A DNA stretch of 64,000 nt from Chondrosia reniformis (Eukaryota; Porifera; Demospongiae; Chondrillida; Chondrillidae), in contig OX359191.1 in assembly GCA_947172415.1 (NCBI GenBank), forward strand, positions 5,766,001 to 5,830,000, in the 5' to 3' direction. The notes under the pieces are model-generated. The model was not told the DNA's origin, did no database searches, and was given only the letters and a program-made list of their open reading frames with translations. The translations under genes were made by a program, and so were the position numbers. This document shows, in pieces, positions 16,667 to 28,074 of this stretch; position 1 is the first letter of the stretch, and every line of letters starts with the position of its first letter.

Positions 16667-19600
16667 ATGTCTTCGGAGTTCCAGTTTCCCAATAAACGTA
16701 GACGATCAGTCGACAAAAATGAAGAGGATGCCGTGCCATCGCCAAGGTAAATTTTGACTATTCCTTGTTACGCGGGTATAGATTGCCTTATGCGGATTGT
16801 GGTAAGAGTTATTCACTTATATACGTACAAAGACCATATTCCTCTGCTTTATATCAGAAGCCCCACTTGTTAAAATAAAGTAAAACCTCGTCACTATAGA
16901 TTGTACTGTAGTAAGAATAAACCGGCGTATCACGACCCTCGGCTAATAAAGAATGCCTAAGAGTATGAAGTGCCTGTAATTCTGAACTGGCTGTATCTAA
17001 ATATAATCACAGTAGTCTTGCTTAGTATAAAGCTTGTCCCTGAAGCCATGGCAACAAGAAGTGGGTGTATAGTGGACTTGGGGGATGTTAATAGTGTGAA
17101 CTAAGGAATTGATTTTTATGTTTTGTCAAGAAGCACTGCATGCAGGGTATGTAATTGTTTTGACAGTAGAAGTGAAAGTGAGGAAAGCGATATAGAAGAT
17201 ATATTTAGTGATATTATAACTGTAAGTGTGAAAGAACTGTACATTCTTTCAACCATAATAAGTGCATTACAGTGTTTTTTTACGAAAAATTTGCTAAAGC
17301 TCAAATGTGTTTTTGTACTTTTATTGCCATAGATCACGATATAATCATGAATATCATCCTATCAACCGGGGCCATCACCTTACCAAACAACTGGGGCTAT
17401 CATCCAACCAACCAGGGCCATCATCCAACCAACTGGGGCCATCATCCTATCAACCGGGGCCATCATCCTATCAACCGGGGCCATCATCCTACCAACCAGG
17501 GCCATCATCCAACCAACTGGGGCCATCATCCTACCAACCAGGGCCATCATCCTACCATCCAGGGCCATCATCCAACCAACCGGGGCCATCATCCTACCAA
17601 CCAGGGCCATCATCCAACCAACTGGGGCCATCATCCAATCAACCGGGGCCATCAGCCTATCAAACGGGGCCATCATCCTACCATCCAGGGCCATCATCCT
17701 ACCAACCAGGGCCATCATCCAACCAACTGGGGCCATCATCCAATCAACCGGGGCCATCAGCCTATCAAACGGGGCCATCATCCTACCATCCAGGGCCATC
17801 ATCCAACCAACCGGGGCCATCATCCTATCAACCGGGGCCATCCTCCAACCAACCGGGGCAAGAAAGGTCAAGGACACCATGGCGAGATAGGTCAAGGACA
17901 CCAAGGCGAGATAGGTCAAGGACACCAAGGCGAGATAGGTCAAGGACAGCAATGCCAGAGTACGTCTAAAATCTACTGAGATTTCCAAATATGTTCAGTA
18001 TATCACTGAAACACAACTCAAGTTAGATCTTTGAAGTTTGATTGTGTAAGCATCCTATAAGTTAAGATTATTTCAAATGTGTTCTTGTACTTTTATTGCC
18101 ATATAGATCACGATATTTTATTGGATATAATAATGTCAGGGAATTAGCAAAAGCACTTTATGATTTAGACAGCAAGAAAAGAGGACTGGAAGAGTGTGTT
18201 GTGAAAACTGCTAAGAAGTATGACTTTCAACCTATAGGGTTTAGCAATTCCCTCTTTAAAAACAACAATTCATACTCAAATAAGAAGTATCCTTACATCA
18301 TTTTGAGTAAGTAGGGTACAAAATTGAAATGTGTATAAAAGGGTATTGATCAGTACTTTTCATGTTCAATATAGGTCGCAACTATAAAAAAGTTTTGGGA
18401 GTTCCAAGCAATCCAACCTTGAAAGATTTGGAAGGCAATATATTTTGGAGAAAATTGGTAAGGTGGTACTCCATTGGGCCAGACAGCTGTTTCTGGGAAC
18501 CCCTGAACTGTTCTGATCACTGGTAACTGTACTGGTTTAAACGGTTCAAACCGGTACATTTCCCAGCAGGTATACATAGGAAAATGCAGTATATGAATGA
18601 TTAACACATTAAAATTCAAAATATCGCACATATATTGTTAGGCCTTGTTGTCACTTTTATGTTAAAATGCCAATACAACCTCAGCAATTAACTAGTAAAA
18701 TTTGTTAGGAGAAGCTGTTTTGCTCTATTTTTTGATAGTTATTGTACTAAATATGTACAGTGTTTATAAACACCTAAGATTCCTTTCACTTGCCAATGAT
18801 GGCTATAAGGCACCAACAATTGTGCAATTGCTTGCTGATGAGGACCTCCAAACCAGTAGGCAAGGAGTGCTAAATATTTTGAAGAAATATGAGGCTACTG
18901 GAACAATCGATTTTTCTAGCAATCTCCAAGTAGACATGGCTTTCTTCGTATACAAATTGCAGTTCAGATTTCAAATAAATATTACACTTTTGCGATATAT
19001 ATGCTATCACGTTATCACTTGAATTGAAGTTTTGCCGAAGTATGAAGGTAATTGCTTCAAAGTTAAAATATAGGTAATATAGCGAAGTTCGAAGCTTCGA
19101 ATGGAAATGAGTGTACCGTATATGTACGGTATATACATGATTAAAAGCGGGACCACTGTATAATATATGTAGTCTATGAAAACCTGTTTATATAACGATC
19201 TCATTGTATCTATATCATAGAGTACGGTAGTACTCTATAAGTAGGGATGGCCGAAAAAACATGGCCGCCCTATTCAATGCATTATCAATTAACACCTCAT
19301 AAATCAACAACGTTCAGATTTTCGGTTGCATTCGTGTGTTTGCAGTCGTTTTTGCATGCTTTTCTAAACGCCAAAACATGTTACGATGCTCTACAACCTT
19401 CGCAAAGTGGTTAAACCGAAATAGGCCAAATTCTGCAATTCCTCATTTTTTCTTCTTCTTCTTCTTCTTCTTTTTTCAAATGAGCTAGCGCTAACATACG
19501 AACTTACGCAGGTACATACAAATACTAAATCGTCATGAATGTTTCCGAACTAGGGAATAGGCTACCCTAGATTTCAACGTGCTCCAACCGAAGCGTGTTA

Positions 19601-21074
19601 CTTTTGAAAGTGCCAAATTTAGGGCCTCTTGGAACGCCATTTTTTAATTAAGTTTCAAATTCTCTGTATATAAAATAAGTAACCCGAATGAGTAATATTT
19701 GTGGTACTGCCGTTACCCGCGATCAAATTTCTTAGTCGCTTTGCAGGGCTTATATACAGTCGTATTCTTAACGATTATGGACCCTTTAATATCCTAAACT
19801 GAATGTTAAAGAACGGTAGAAAACATCTTATCAAATTTGGGATCTTTTCGGACGCCATTTTTTAATTTAGAGCTCTCTATTATATCGTCTATTCTGCTAC
19901 TTTATTTCGAGTTTTCGCCAATAAAACTTTCAAAACAAATATTAACAAGAAAAAAGGAGCAATACAAGTTAAATAAAAACATTCAAAAATGAAGTTAAAA
20001 GTAGGGATGGCACTATAACAGTGATTGGCACATCTAGAAAAAGTAACGAAACAAGAAAGTGATCATATGGTAAGGCTAACATTGCAGAAGTGGCATACTG
20101 AAACTTAACTATACACATCACTTCTATGTTTGGGCGCATCGATCCCTACTTCTAGTATATCCATGATGCGCCCAAACATAGAAGTGATGTGTATAGTTAA
20201 GTTTCAGTATGCCACTTCTGCAATGTTAACCTTACCAGATGATCACTTTCTTGTTTCGTTACTTTTTCTAGATGTGCCAATCACTGTTATAGTGCCATCC
20301 CTACTTTTAACTTCATTTTTGAATGTTTTTATTTAACTTTATCTATAGGCTCCTGGTCAGGCAATATGGGATATGGCTTTATGTTACCTGAATTTGTTTC
20401 ATTACTGCACTAAGCCTAACAAAGGCAGCAGTCACCCGTTGTTCAGCCCCAAAACTTCTGTAGAAGGAGAGCTTGATTCATCCTTCACCCCTTCTCATTT
20501 CCAGTCAGCTGTACATCATTTGCGCAATTTGGAAAAGGAAAATCCATTGCATGCAATAGATTCAAAGCGTAAACAAAGAATACAGGCCGTGCTTTTTACT
20601 TTGCTTTTAGATTTGGCACAATACCATGATGACAAATGCAAAAAAGGTGGCCATCACTTTACAGTCTCACTGGAGCCACTCATGGTAAATGAACCTGATC
20701 GTGACGCTTACTCTGATATAGCATTAGTGTCAGTATATGATGAAGAACAGCATTTAATCCTTTTAATGGCGGTTAAGCTGAATTTGCACGAGGCCAAAAC
20801 ATCCATTTATCAAGCCCCTGTTAAAGATCGAAATGCCTTTGGACAACTTCTGCATGTAGCTGTATTATCAAACTGGTGTACCAACCGAGAGAACCCAATT
20901 CTTCTGGTCCTGGCCAGTGATAAAGTTCACCATTGCATTAAAGTGAAAATTGGAACTGACTTTGTTACTATAGTAGAGTACAACATCTTCCAAGCTCACA
21001 TCGGCAGTGATGATTTCAAGAAAGTGATAGGTTATTTGCAGAAAGAAGTGCTAGCATTATGTCCAAGCCATTAA
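16667..21074 (+). CDS. Unrecognised nuclear-type gene with coding minisatellite, RS tract and C-terminal domain
   Basis: Five exons with GT-AG borders: 16667-16746, 17333-17959, 18107-18306, 18375-18457, 20349-21074; 1,716 nt, 571 residues, one frame. Residues 1-26 include an NLS-like NKRRRS. Residues ~40-200 are a 7-residue repeat (GPSSYQP), then about 3.6 copies of RDRSRTPR, an RS tract. Residues ~240-330 are a mixed domain (YNNVRELAKALYDLDSKK, YKKVLGVPSNPTL). Exon 5 gives an alpha/beta-looking domain (DAYSDIALVSVYDEE, LILLMAVKLN). A PD-(D/E)XK-like core is conceivable, but the usual acidic residue of (D/E)xK would be Ala here; low confidence. Intron 4 holds a transposon fragment and a large foldback element, so joining exons 4 and 5 rests on phase and the 20347 acceptor. 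I do not recognise the family. Confidence 0.6.
17393..17858 (+). repeat. 21-bp coding minisatellite
   Basis: About 22 units of GGGCCATCATCCTACCAACCA-like sequence in exon 2 of the gene at 16667. The period is a multiple of three, so every unit encodes GPSS(N/Y)Q(P/L) with P/S, N/Y, P/L/T and S/A variants. All three forward frames and one reverse frame stay open; only the RS-compatible frame continues into the next exon. Confidence 0.9.
17862..17950 (+). repeat. 24-bp RS-repeat tract
   Basis: About 3.6 tandem copies of AGGTCAAGGACACCAAGGCG plus GAGAT, encoding RDRSRTPR. Arg-Ser repeats are typical of splicing-related nuclear proteins and are SR-kinase substrates (general knowledge); role here unknown. 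Confidence 0.8.
18470..18525 (-). ncRNA. Degenerate hammerhead ribozyme relic
   Basis: In intron 4 of the gene at 16667. The minus strand keeps TTCCCAGAAACAGCTGTCTGG, matching the GAAAC-to-cleavage side of the hammerhead at 34675, but the CTGATGA core is lost. Relic only. Confidence 0.4.
18790..18935 (+). pseudogene. Tc1/mariner-like helix-turn-helix fragment
   Basis: Reads NDGYKAPTIVQLLADED then SRQGVLNILKKYEATGTI, matching the N-terminal HTH of Tc1/mariner-type transposases (motif of the form KAPTI..LL....SR.GV..FL..Y..TGTI). No catalytic domain follows. It lies in intron 4 of the gene at 16667. Confidence 0.6.
19216..20337. mobile_element. Large foldback element A
   Basis: Starts with the short palindrome AGAGTACGGTAGTACTCT, then AAGTAGGGATGGCC and a (TTC)n run at ~19447. 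It ends with a very long inverted repeat: arm 1 19969-20140, arm 2 20164-20337, ~171 bp each, near-perfect, loop ~23 bp. The GTAGGGATGGC near the start is mirrored by GCCATCCCTAC near the end, suggesting terminal inverted repeats. No coding capacity seen. A second copy is at 56728-57620; bare left tips occur at 30271 and 39107. Confidence 0.7.
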
Positions 21075-21264
21075 CAGGAACAATTCCAAATGTATATCTA
21101 TATAATATATAAATATATATAATTGTGTGTGTAATTCTAGATAGTTTACCAGAAACTTCCATTATATTGACAGAACATGCAGTTAACTGAATATTTTTGT
21201 ATAATGAAATTGTGTTGCATGCATTTATCCATGTAAATATTACCACTTTGCAGAATGTATAAGG

Positions 21265-21720
21265 CGAAATGACCGATACTTTAGCTGCTAGACTACGTGT
21301 GTAACTTGAATGGTTGATAAATTTCCGGGCGCTGGGAAAACTTAATTGACATGTTAGACACGTGATGTATACGTTTTCATTGATAACTTGTATGGTCTAT
21401 ATGGTAAAATGACGAGGAAGCAATATCGGGTTGCAAGTTGTGATATTGATACAGTTCAGCCTTAACATAATTATAATTTGCCATAATGACCTAATATAAA
21501 ATTGACACAAACAAGCACAGCTGCATTGGTACGTTTCATTGAAAATGCGCCGGTATGTATCGGTATTTTATTGGCTTGTGCATGATACAGTGTTCATGTC
21601 TGATCAACTTGCAATTGATACATTACATTCTGTAAATATTGTGTGTGCTCAAGTTTCAACATATGTACCTAATCATTAATAAATCAGTAATAAATCTTAT
21701 TAATATTGAAGGTAAATAGA
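21265..21720 (-). repeat. Orphan copy of the 7TM 5' flank
   Basis: Matches the conserved upstream flank of the 7TM genes (ACCGATACTTTAGCTGC, AAATTTCCGGGCGCTGGG, then the TTGGCTTGTGCATGATACAG block also at 26515 and 36117), but the 7TM exon expected on its left is absent; instead the 3' end of the gene at 16667 is there. With the flank at 8396-8640 it forms direct repeats bracketing a 12.6-kb block. Confidence 0.75.
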
Positions 21721-22129
21721 ATGTCCAGATAGTATATATTAGGGTAGCTAGGATACCCATATACTGGACAGCTAAAGAAAAATGTAGGTTTGGGGAAAGC
21801 AATAATGATATAACAATGAGATTTTACTGGAGGATACCTCCACCTTATGTCACGTTATTGCTTTGCTGTTGCTACAATATATGTTCCAGTATCATGCAGT
21901 TATAATAAGAAAATGTAAAGGGATTTTTTATCCAATTTTTGGACATAGCCCCTAAATCCAGACATAGCATTTTGCCAATTTGGACTATATATCTACATGG
22001 TAGTTTCAAACTTTGAACATTTTTGGAGCACTTTGGCACCAAATATTACATTAAATGGTATCAAAAGTATAAAACATTCAAATCAATTAACATGTATAAT
22101 AATTGAAAAAAATGAAAATGCCTGAGTTA
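21721..22129. other. Spacer, no gene recognised
   Basis: AT-rich. The first ~40 bases resemble the distal 7TM flank at 36260 (AATAGAATGTC..GATAGTATA). Nothing else recognised. Confidence 0.4.
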
Positions 22130-22625
22130 GAAGTATCTAGGGATAAAAACCAGCGTATATAAATTAATGGTTAGTTCAGTTCCAGTTTTCAATGGAGCCA
22201 GTGTCTAACTCAGAGATCCCAACACAAATCAAGTGATACCAGGCATCACATGAAGTGCAAAATATCCAGCAGCCTGGATTGTCTGTTCCACATTTAGCAC
22301 ATATTCCATCATCTGTGCTTTCATTATCCAAAAGCAATCTTACTGTTTTTGAATTCTCTGATTTCTTTCTCATTTTTCTTTTTTTGCCTGGCTTGTCTAT
22401 TCCATCTTTAACATAAACAGCTATATTATCACTTGCTGTTGAAGGTTATTTCGAAGAATGAGGTGCTTGATCTTTGTGTGCTTTCTTTTTAAACTCTTTA
22501 ACTTTGGCCTGAATTTTTGCTAAACGCTTTGTCTCACGCTCTGCTATAGCTTGTAGCTTCCATTCAGTTTCTTCCTTCCTTATTTTATCCCTTTTTTCCA
22601 AATAAGCAATCATGCAGATAGATGC
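22130..22625 (-). pseudogene. PHD-finger C-terminal fragment
   Basis: Minus-strand coding remnant: a charged helical stretch (KIRKEETEWKLQ, RLAKIQAKVKEFKKK), an in-frame stop near 22450, then a PHD-type zinc finger with CAKCGTDNPGCW, CTSCDAWYHLIC. Only the first six or so metal ligands are present before the stop at 22176. Such C-terminal PHD fingers occur in some DDE transposases, so a transposon origin is likely but not shown. It abuts a MYRF fragment at 22626. Confidence 0.55.
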
Positions 22626-22629
22626 CTAA

Positions 22630-23300
22630 AAAGACCGGAAGTGTTAAAACATTAGGGACAAAATGAATCAGTTGAGCAAGTTGGGTTTTTAGCACAGCAA
22701 GTCAGACAGGTACTACCAGAGGCCATCCACAATGTGGTAAGCACCCGTAACCAGAGTATTTTAACCTTCCAGAGTCGTTTTATATGACTATATTGGAAAG
22801 GTGTTAGCTTAAAAGGGAACTTTTAGGATATTATACACTTTGTTTTTGCCTTAACTGATTATGTGTGAAAATATATTAGGAATCTAATCTAATAACCTCC
22901 GTTCATGGCATTAATGAAAATAATTTACTGGCAGTGGACAAAGTAGGTTCATTAGTTGGCTCTTTTTAATGTACAATATATTACTTGACAATGTGTTTAA
23001 TTAACTTTGCTACGTCTAGGAAAGAATCTTTGTTGAATATGTTGGTGCTGTCCCACATTTGAATAAGCTCATTGTAAGTTAAAAGATAATTAAATATTTA
23101 TATTGCTTACACATTGCATTATTCTCTTATAGTCTTCACTGGACAATAGGCTGACAAGATTGGAACACTTACTTAACAGATCATCTCTTCATATGTAGTG
23201 GCTATTTCATGCATATTACAGATATTACTATGGCTTTTTAATAACTATCTATGTTTGTTCCAACTTTTGGTCTCAAAATTTTCAATAAAATATAAAGTTT
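22630..23300 (+). pseudogene. MYRF 3' fragment (duplicate 1)
   Basis: Starts inside the S74 exon (matches 5784 onward) and keeps the last three MYRF exons with their splice sites and AATAAA. A TAG is in frame four codons after the breakpoint, where the original reads NQWG. It is tail-to-tail with 7TM copy 2, as the parent is with copy 1. Confidence 0.85.
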
Positions 23301-23902
23301 GTAATATAGAAATCTCATGAAGTATAATTAAGCAATCACTAATTTACAAATTTGTCAGCATCAATAACCGCTTAAAACATGTGTATTTGGTCTTATTGCT
23401 ATATACGTACATACGTAAATCATACAGTATATTCACCGTTAGCCTTTGACTCATACAGTAATTGTATTGTATAATATTACAATTACAGTGCAACAGTCAA
23501 GTCACTACATTGTGTATATATGTAGCCATGTTTGGTCGGCAAATGCAACTTTGATCAAGTAATAAATTTTATACATACATTTATATGTAACATCTACCAT
23601 ACACGTAACTCTATGTAATATATACATATATATAGGTTATATATTCTATATATTTCTACGTAGTTCAACACATGTACATATTAACATGCATCATATATAT
23701 ACATATTATATTGACATAAACCGCATCACATATGTACCTGCGCATGTACAATAACCAGTTTCAGTGAGAAATTACAGTTTAATAATAAATAAATGAAATC
23801 TTAATTATCCAGCACCTGGAATTCATGAATCAATCGAGTATATATACATGCAAGTGCAGTCTAGCAAGCAGCAGATCATGTATATATTTGTAATTAATCA
23901 AA
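23301..23902. other. Duplicated MYRF-7TM spacer
   Basis: Diverged copy of 6480-7000; no gene. Confidence 0.5.
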
Positions 23903-24290
23903 ACAAGGAGTTCGAGTTTAAAAAACTCGTGGGGCGCCAGGCGCCCCTAAGTAAACTCGAACTACTTGGCTGGTTCTCATAGATATACGGTTAACCGATT
24001 TCCAATCGACTCTTGTTGGCCGTCAATTTTTCAAGGCCATATCTCGTAGAAAACGTTTTGCGCAAGCTTTACGTTACATAGTATTAGTAAGGGTGGTTTT
24101 TAAGTCCATTTCGTTCGTTCAATGTTCTACGCTAAGGAAGAGAAAGCTAATTTTAAGCTAGAAAACAAAAGCTAGCCGAACGTCCGCCATTTTTTGACAG
24201 AGATATATATATATATATACAAGACTACGAACAGGAAGCCATACATTAACATAATTTCTGAAAACAATATAGGGGCGCCTGCGGCGCCCC
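23903..24290. mobile_element. GC-hairpin-ended insertion, unclassified
   Basis: Present between positions homologous to ~33915 and ~33925 of the paralogous spacer, so an insertion. Left end: nested inverted repeats, outer AGTTCGAGTTTA/TAAACTCGAACT (23909-23920, 23952-23963) around GGGGCGCC/GGCGCCCC (23931-23947). Right end: GGGGCGCC TGC GGCGCCCC (24272-24290). The GC hairpins stand out in AT-rich DNA. No coding capacity; no clear target duplication. Confidence 0.55.
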
Positions 24291-24346
24291 AAATATAATA
24301 TATATAATCAATTATAATATATATTGTCTATATAATAAAGGTTAAA

Positions 24347-26040
24347 TTACATGCTTTTTGTATTTGTGTTAAAATGGATTGAATGTCTTCTGCAACAGTA
24401 ACAAAGAAGTCTTCTTGCATTCTCTTTCACATGTTTCAAGAAGACAACAAACAATATTGGTGTTGGTAGTAGAGATAGCACATGGATTAGTAAAGCTATT
24501 ATTGGTGACAGTCCATTTAAGCCATCAGTTGATAAAAGTAATATGACTGGAATGAGATGACCAAGAAACGATAAGGTGCTTCCAATTATGAGATACAGTG
24601 ACAGTTTAGCAATTGCCTTGTGAAGTTCCATGGTTTTTGATTTTTTGACATCAGCACTGACATCACCTAATACCACCTGTGTTTTCAGGTGTCTCAAGGT
24701 AATGATTGGTAGCACAACTGATAGTAGCAGTGAAGGAATTGCAGTGAGTAGAAATCCCGTAAGGACTAGGGCAAGAGTGGAGCTGGTAAGGGTGCTGTTA
24801 TCTATAGCTGAGGGTGTATACACATGTTCAACAAATATAGGAACATTGATGGCAATGTTGATAATCCATAGTACAAGACAGCCAAATAGTACTCCTTTCA
24901 CGCTTATCTTGTAAAATACATACCTGCATAAAAATATATAGTTTATGTATTATGTACAGTTAAAAAATTCCTATTATCTAAGTATATACGTATATAGGTA
25001 TATATCACTGAGTATATACATAGTCAATCTGCAATCTCTAAAGTGAAGTATACGTACTAGTTTTGCATCTACATCTTGAAAATTGTACAATTAGCTACTG
25101 TACTATAACTGATATTAGTACTAGTATATAATTATAAGATACTCTTATATACTGCATTTCATACGAACTGTACAGTACAGATAATTGGATGTGGATAATT
25201 ATGGTTTAATATAGATTATAGATCTGGATTTTTTGGTCCATGGTTGATAAGAAACTTGATGAATACACCCTCATAATATTTGAGGAATGTTAATTATCAG
25301 ACATTCAGAGTGCATGATTATATATAGATTATTTAGCTACTAAAACTGATACTAGTACTAGTAACTTAAAGATACTCTTACATACGAACTATATACAGTG
25401 GAATTATGGTTTCATTACATAAATAGATCTGGAATTTTTTGGTCTATCCATGGTTGATAGGAAACCTGATGAATATGCCCTCACTGGCATAATATTTGTG
25501 GAATGATAATTATTAGACATTCAGAGTGCATGATTCTATAATATTATATAGCCCACTATTGATGATGGACTGAGGCCTGTGATCTACATTTAATATTAAT
25601 TCATAATTAAAGGCTTAATTAGCTAGTTGATTCAGAAGTATAGAGATAGATATATATGCCACATACCTTAGATAGATGAAAACCAGAATAGTATAGTAAC
25701 CATTAAAGATAAATCTGCCATACACTCCAACTACTAATACGAAATCCCCTGTTCTGTGTAAATAATTTGAAGTTCTTAAAGCATAAATTCTGAAATTTAT
25801 AATATACAAACAATGTCCACAGGCCATTACGATGCAGCTTACTAAGATATTTACAAGGGAGATGCGAATAACTTTGGGTAGCGGTCCTTTCATCACTAGA
25901 GTCACTATAAGAAAAGCATCTACTACAATAACTGGAAGTAACAAGGCAGGGGACAGATAATCGATCCAAGCTAGCACGCCATCTAAATCAGCTTCACTTT
26001 GTGTATCGTACGTCTCTGTTTCATTCGTCCACATTGCCAA
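24347..26040 (-). CDS. 7TM receptor-like gene, copy 2 (intact)
   Basis: Exon 1 26040-25667, exon 2 24923-24347, GT-AG intron; 316 residues. N-terminus with a sequon (NET at 6-8). TM1 ~30-52, TM2 ~60-82, TM3 ~100-123 ending in LRY at the place of the class A DRY motif. Exon 2: TM4 (LFGCLVLWIINIAINVP), an outer loop with a sequon (NST), TM5 (LLTAIPSLLLSVVLP), a basic third inner loop (DVSADVKKSK), TM6 (LSLYLIIGSTLSFLGHLIP), TM7 (IHVLSLLPTPILFVVFL), then an amphipathic helix and a Cys pair that may be palmitoylated. The layout fits a rhodopsin-like GPCR (inference). No NPxxY in TM7. Ligand unknown; probably a sponge-expanded family. The start codon is conserved in all visible first exons. Confidence 0.8.
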
Positions 26041-26640
26041 GGACTCAAACTGCCTTTATTATAATGAACCGATTAGTATTCCTTCTGAAATTAAGACGAA
26101 TTGGCCGATACTTGAGTTTGTGTAACTTGAATGGTTGATAAACTTCCGGGCGCTGGGAAAACTTGTACGTTTTCATTGATACCTTGAAAGCGTAAATATA
26201 TAGTAATTTGACGCGAAAATTGTAAATTTGCGGTGCATACCTAACATGCTGATTGATGCAACGATAGTCAACTGTGTGTGAGATGTGTAATGAACTTACT
26301 GTATTTATATATCTACTTCTTCACATAGTAAGATAGTCCTTTTCTGGCATATCTTGATAGTATAGTTTACATTAAAGTGTTAATACATCACCATTTAGAC
26401 TGATGTTTTGGACTGATTCGATACAGTTCATGTCTGGCCGGCATATTATAATAACCTAAATTGACCCATTGAAAATGCGGTTATCTGTATTAAATTATAT
26501 ATTTTGATAAGCCATATTGGCTTGTGCATGATACAGTGTTCATGTGCATGTGATCAACTTGTTACATTATATTTTGTAAGTATTGTGTATGCTCAAGTTT
26601 CAACATATAAATCAGTAATAAGTCAGTAATAAATCTGATT
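26041..26640 (-). promoter_or_regulatory. 7TM copy 2 upstream flank with LRP exon relic
   Basis: Contains the shared flank blocks (TATA-like AT run, a GCGCCCGGAA block). From ~26230 it turns into sequence matching LRP intron DNA near 50490-50640, ending at the acceptor and first ~22 bases of the LRP exon at 50481 (26399-26420, ACTGATGTTTTGGACTGATT). Beyond that the shared distal flank resumes. Confidence 0.55.
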
Positions 26641-27800
26641 TAAATTGAAGGTAAATAGAAGGATACAAAGGAGGTCAGGAACCTTGTGATGTGATATTGC
26701 CAACAGACCAGTAAAAATGTCACTGGGTCATAACAAAAGAGGACTATATATGACTCAGCAAGGCCGCAGAATGGTCTTCTTCAGTTGTACAGTATGTACG
26801 CATGCATATGTAATGTTGCTTCTCAGTTTTGTGTCAAAAACACATGTACAATTGCAAGTGATTGGAGAAGGGAGCCAAATCACAAGGAACTGATAAAACC
26901 AACTCAGATCTTCCAAAAGCCAACCCTTCTCGAAAGAAAGGACAAATACATCCTGTATGTCATGCACCATGTACAGGAGGCTATTGCACACACATTGATA
27001 CCTGAACTTTCAATTTCTCCCATCTCATGTTAAGAAGCCTGATCAAATATCTATATAAGAGGGACCCTTCACCAGCACACACAACATATATTTACATAAT
27101 AGCTGTAGGAGGAAGAACAGTCTTGAAGTATACAGAATGGTTACTCAGGGACCATTTTATGCTCCACTTGTTTAGCTAGCTGCCAGGGTTCAATATTGAG
27201 GGGGGGAAGCTTCTTCCCCAAACCCTCCATTTGGCTTTTTTTCAAGTGTATCAGAATAAATAGTTGTTCTTATTTTTTGAATAACAAACTCTTTCTATCT
27301 TTTTCACCTTTTCCTGTCAGTACTAGTACTCATGAGTGGATAATTAAGTAACTATGGCAGTTACCTCTCAGACTGCATCAATCATGAGAGAAGCTGGTCT
27401 TTAAATCCAAACAATCCTTTAGCTATACAAGGTGAAAGATGGACTGCCAATGGAGAAACAATCCAAAGTAGTGTATATGCAGAATTTCCTATAGCTGCAG
27501 CCAAGCCTACCCTGGAGACTAGCTGGAGACACAGTCAGAGGACTGGAGACACAGTTAGAGGATTATATAGACAAAGTATATAAGAGGACTGGAGACCAGG
27601 AGGAAGGAACATGTGCACTTGCATGGATGTTTGACACAGGAAAAATGAACAACTGTATATATAACCATACCTACCAAGTCTCACACCTTGAATGCATGGG
27701 TACCGGTTGTGGGTTGGTTTTAGTACCAGACTGTTACCTCCCTTCCATTTTTATATGATGTCATGTCATGGTTGCTGTTTTATTATGTATACATCAATTT
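26640..27800. repeat. Composite dispersed repeat, copy 1
   Basis: Block shared with 36850-38030 and partly with 52900-53160; pieces occur inverted around the Penelope-like element (41700-42110 and 43490-43700). Markers: AAAAGAGGACTATATATGAC, TTCTCAGTTTTGTGTCA, a G-run with AAGCTTCTTCC. Around 27520-27570 it includes a seed of the 20-bp minisatellite seen expanded at 60128. No convincing ORF. Confidence 0.55.
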
Positions 27801-28074
27801 CATGCATTCAAGCTAGCTAGGTACTACATGTAAGGTGTTCCTATATAAAGTTAATTTTGAATGGTTGGCAAATATTTTGCTGATGACTTGCAAGCTAACC
27901 CCTAGACATTCAATCTTCAATGGCAGTACTAGTCTGAGCAAGAGTCCAGAGCTAAATGGCATTGCAAGGTAATTAGTCTCACCCCAGCCCGCTTTCATTG
28001 CCTCCATCATATATAACAAACTACGTATATGTCTCACTCCTAGTAGCTTTCTACCTTGGCAGATATGTAGAATA

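Noticed and set aside
17380..17988. Long reverse-strand ORF and alternative GHHPTNQ forward frame across the minisatellite
   Set aside because: A 21-bp unit without stops opens several frames; only the GPSSYQP frame has matching splice phases on both sides.
26755..26991. Paired ORFs on both strands at 26755-27033 and 36953-37219
   Set aside because: They lie in a dispersed repeat; the two copies differ by indels that change frame, and no domain is visible.
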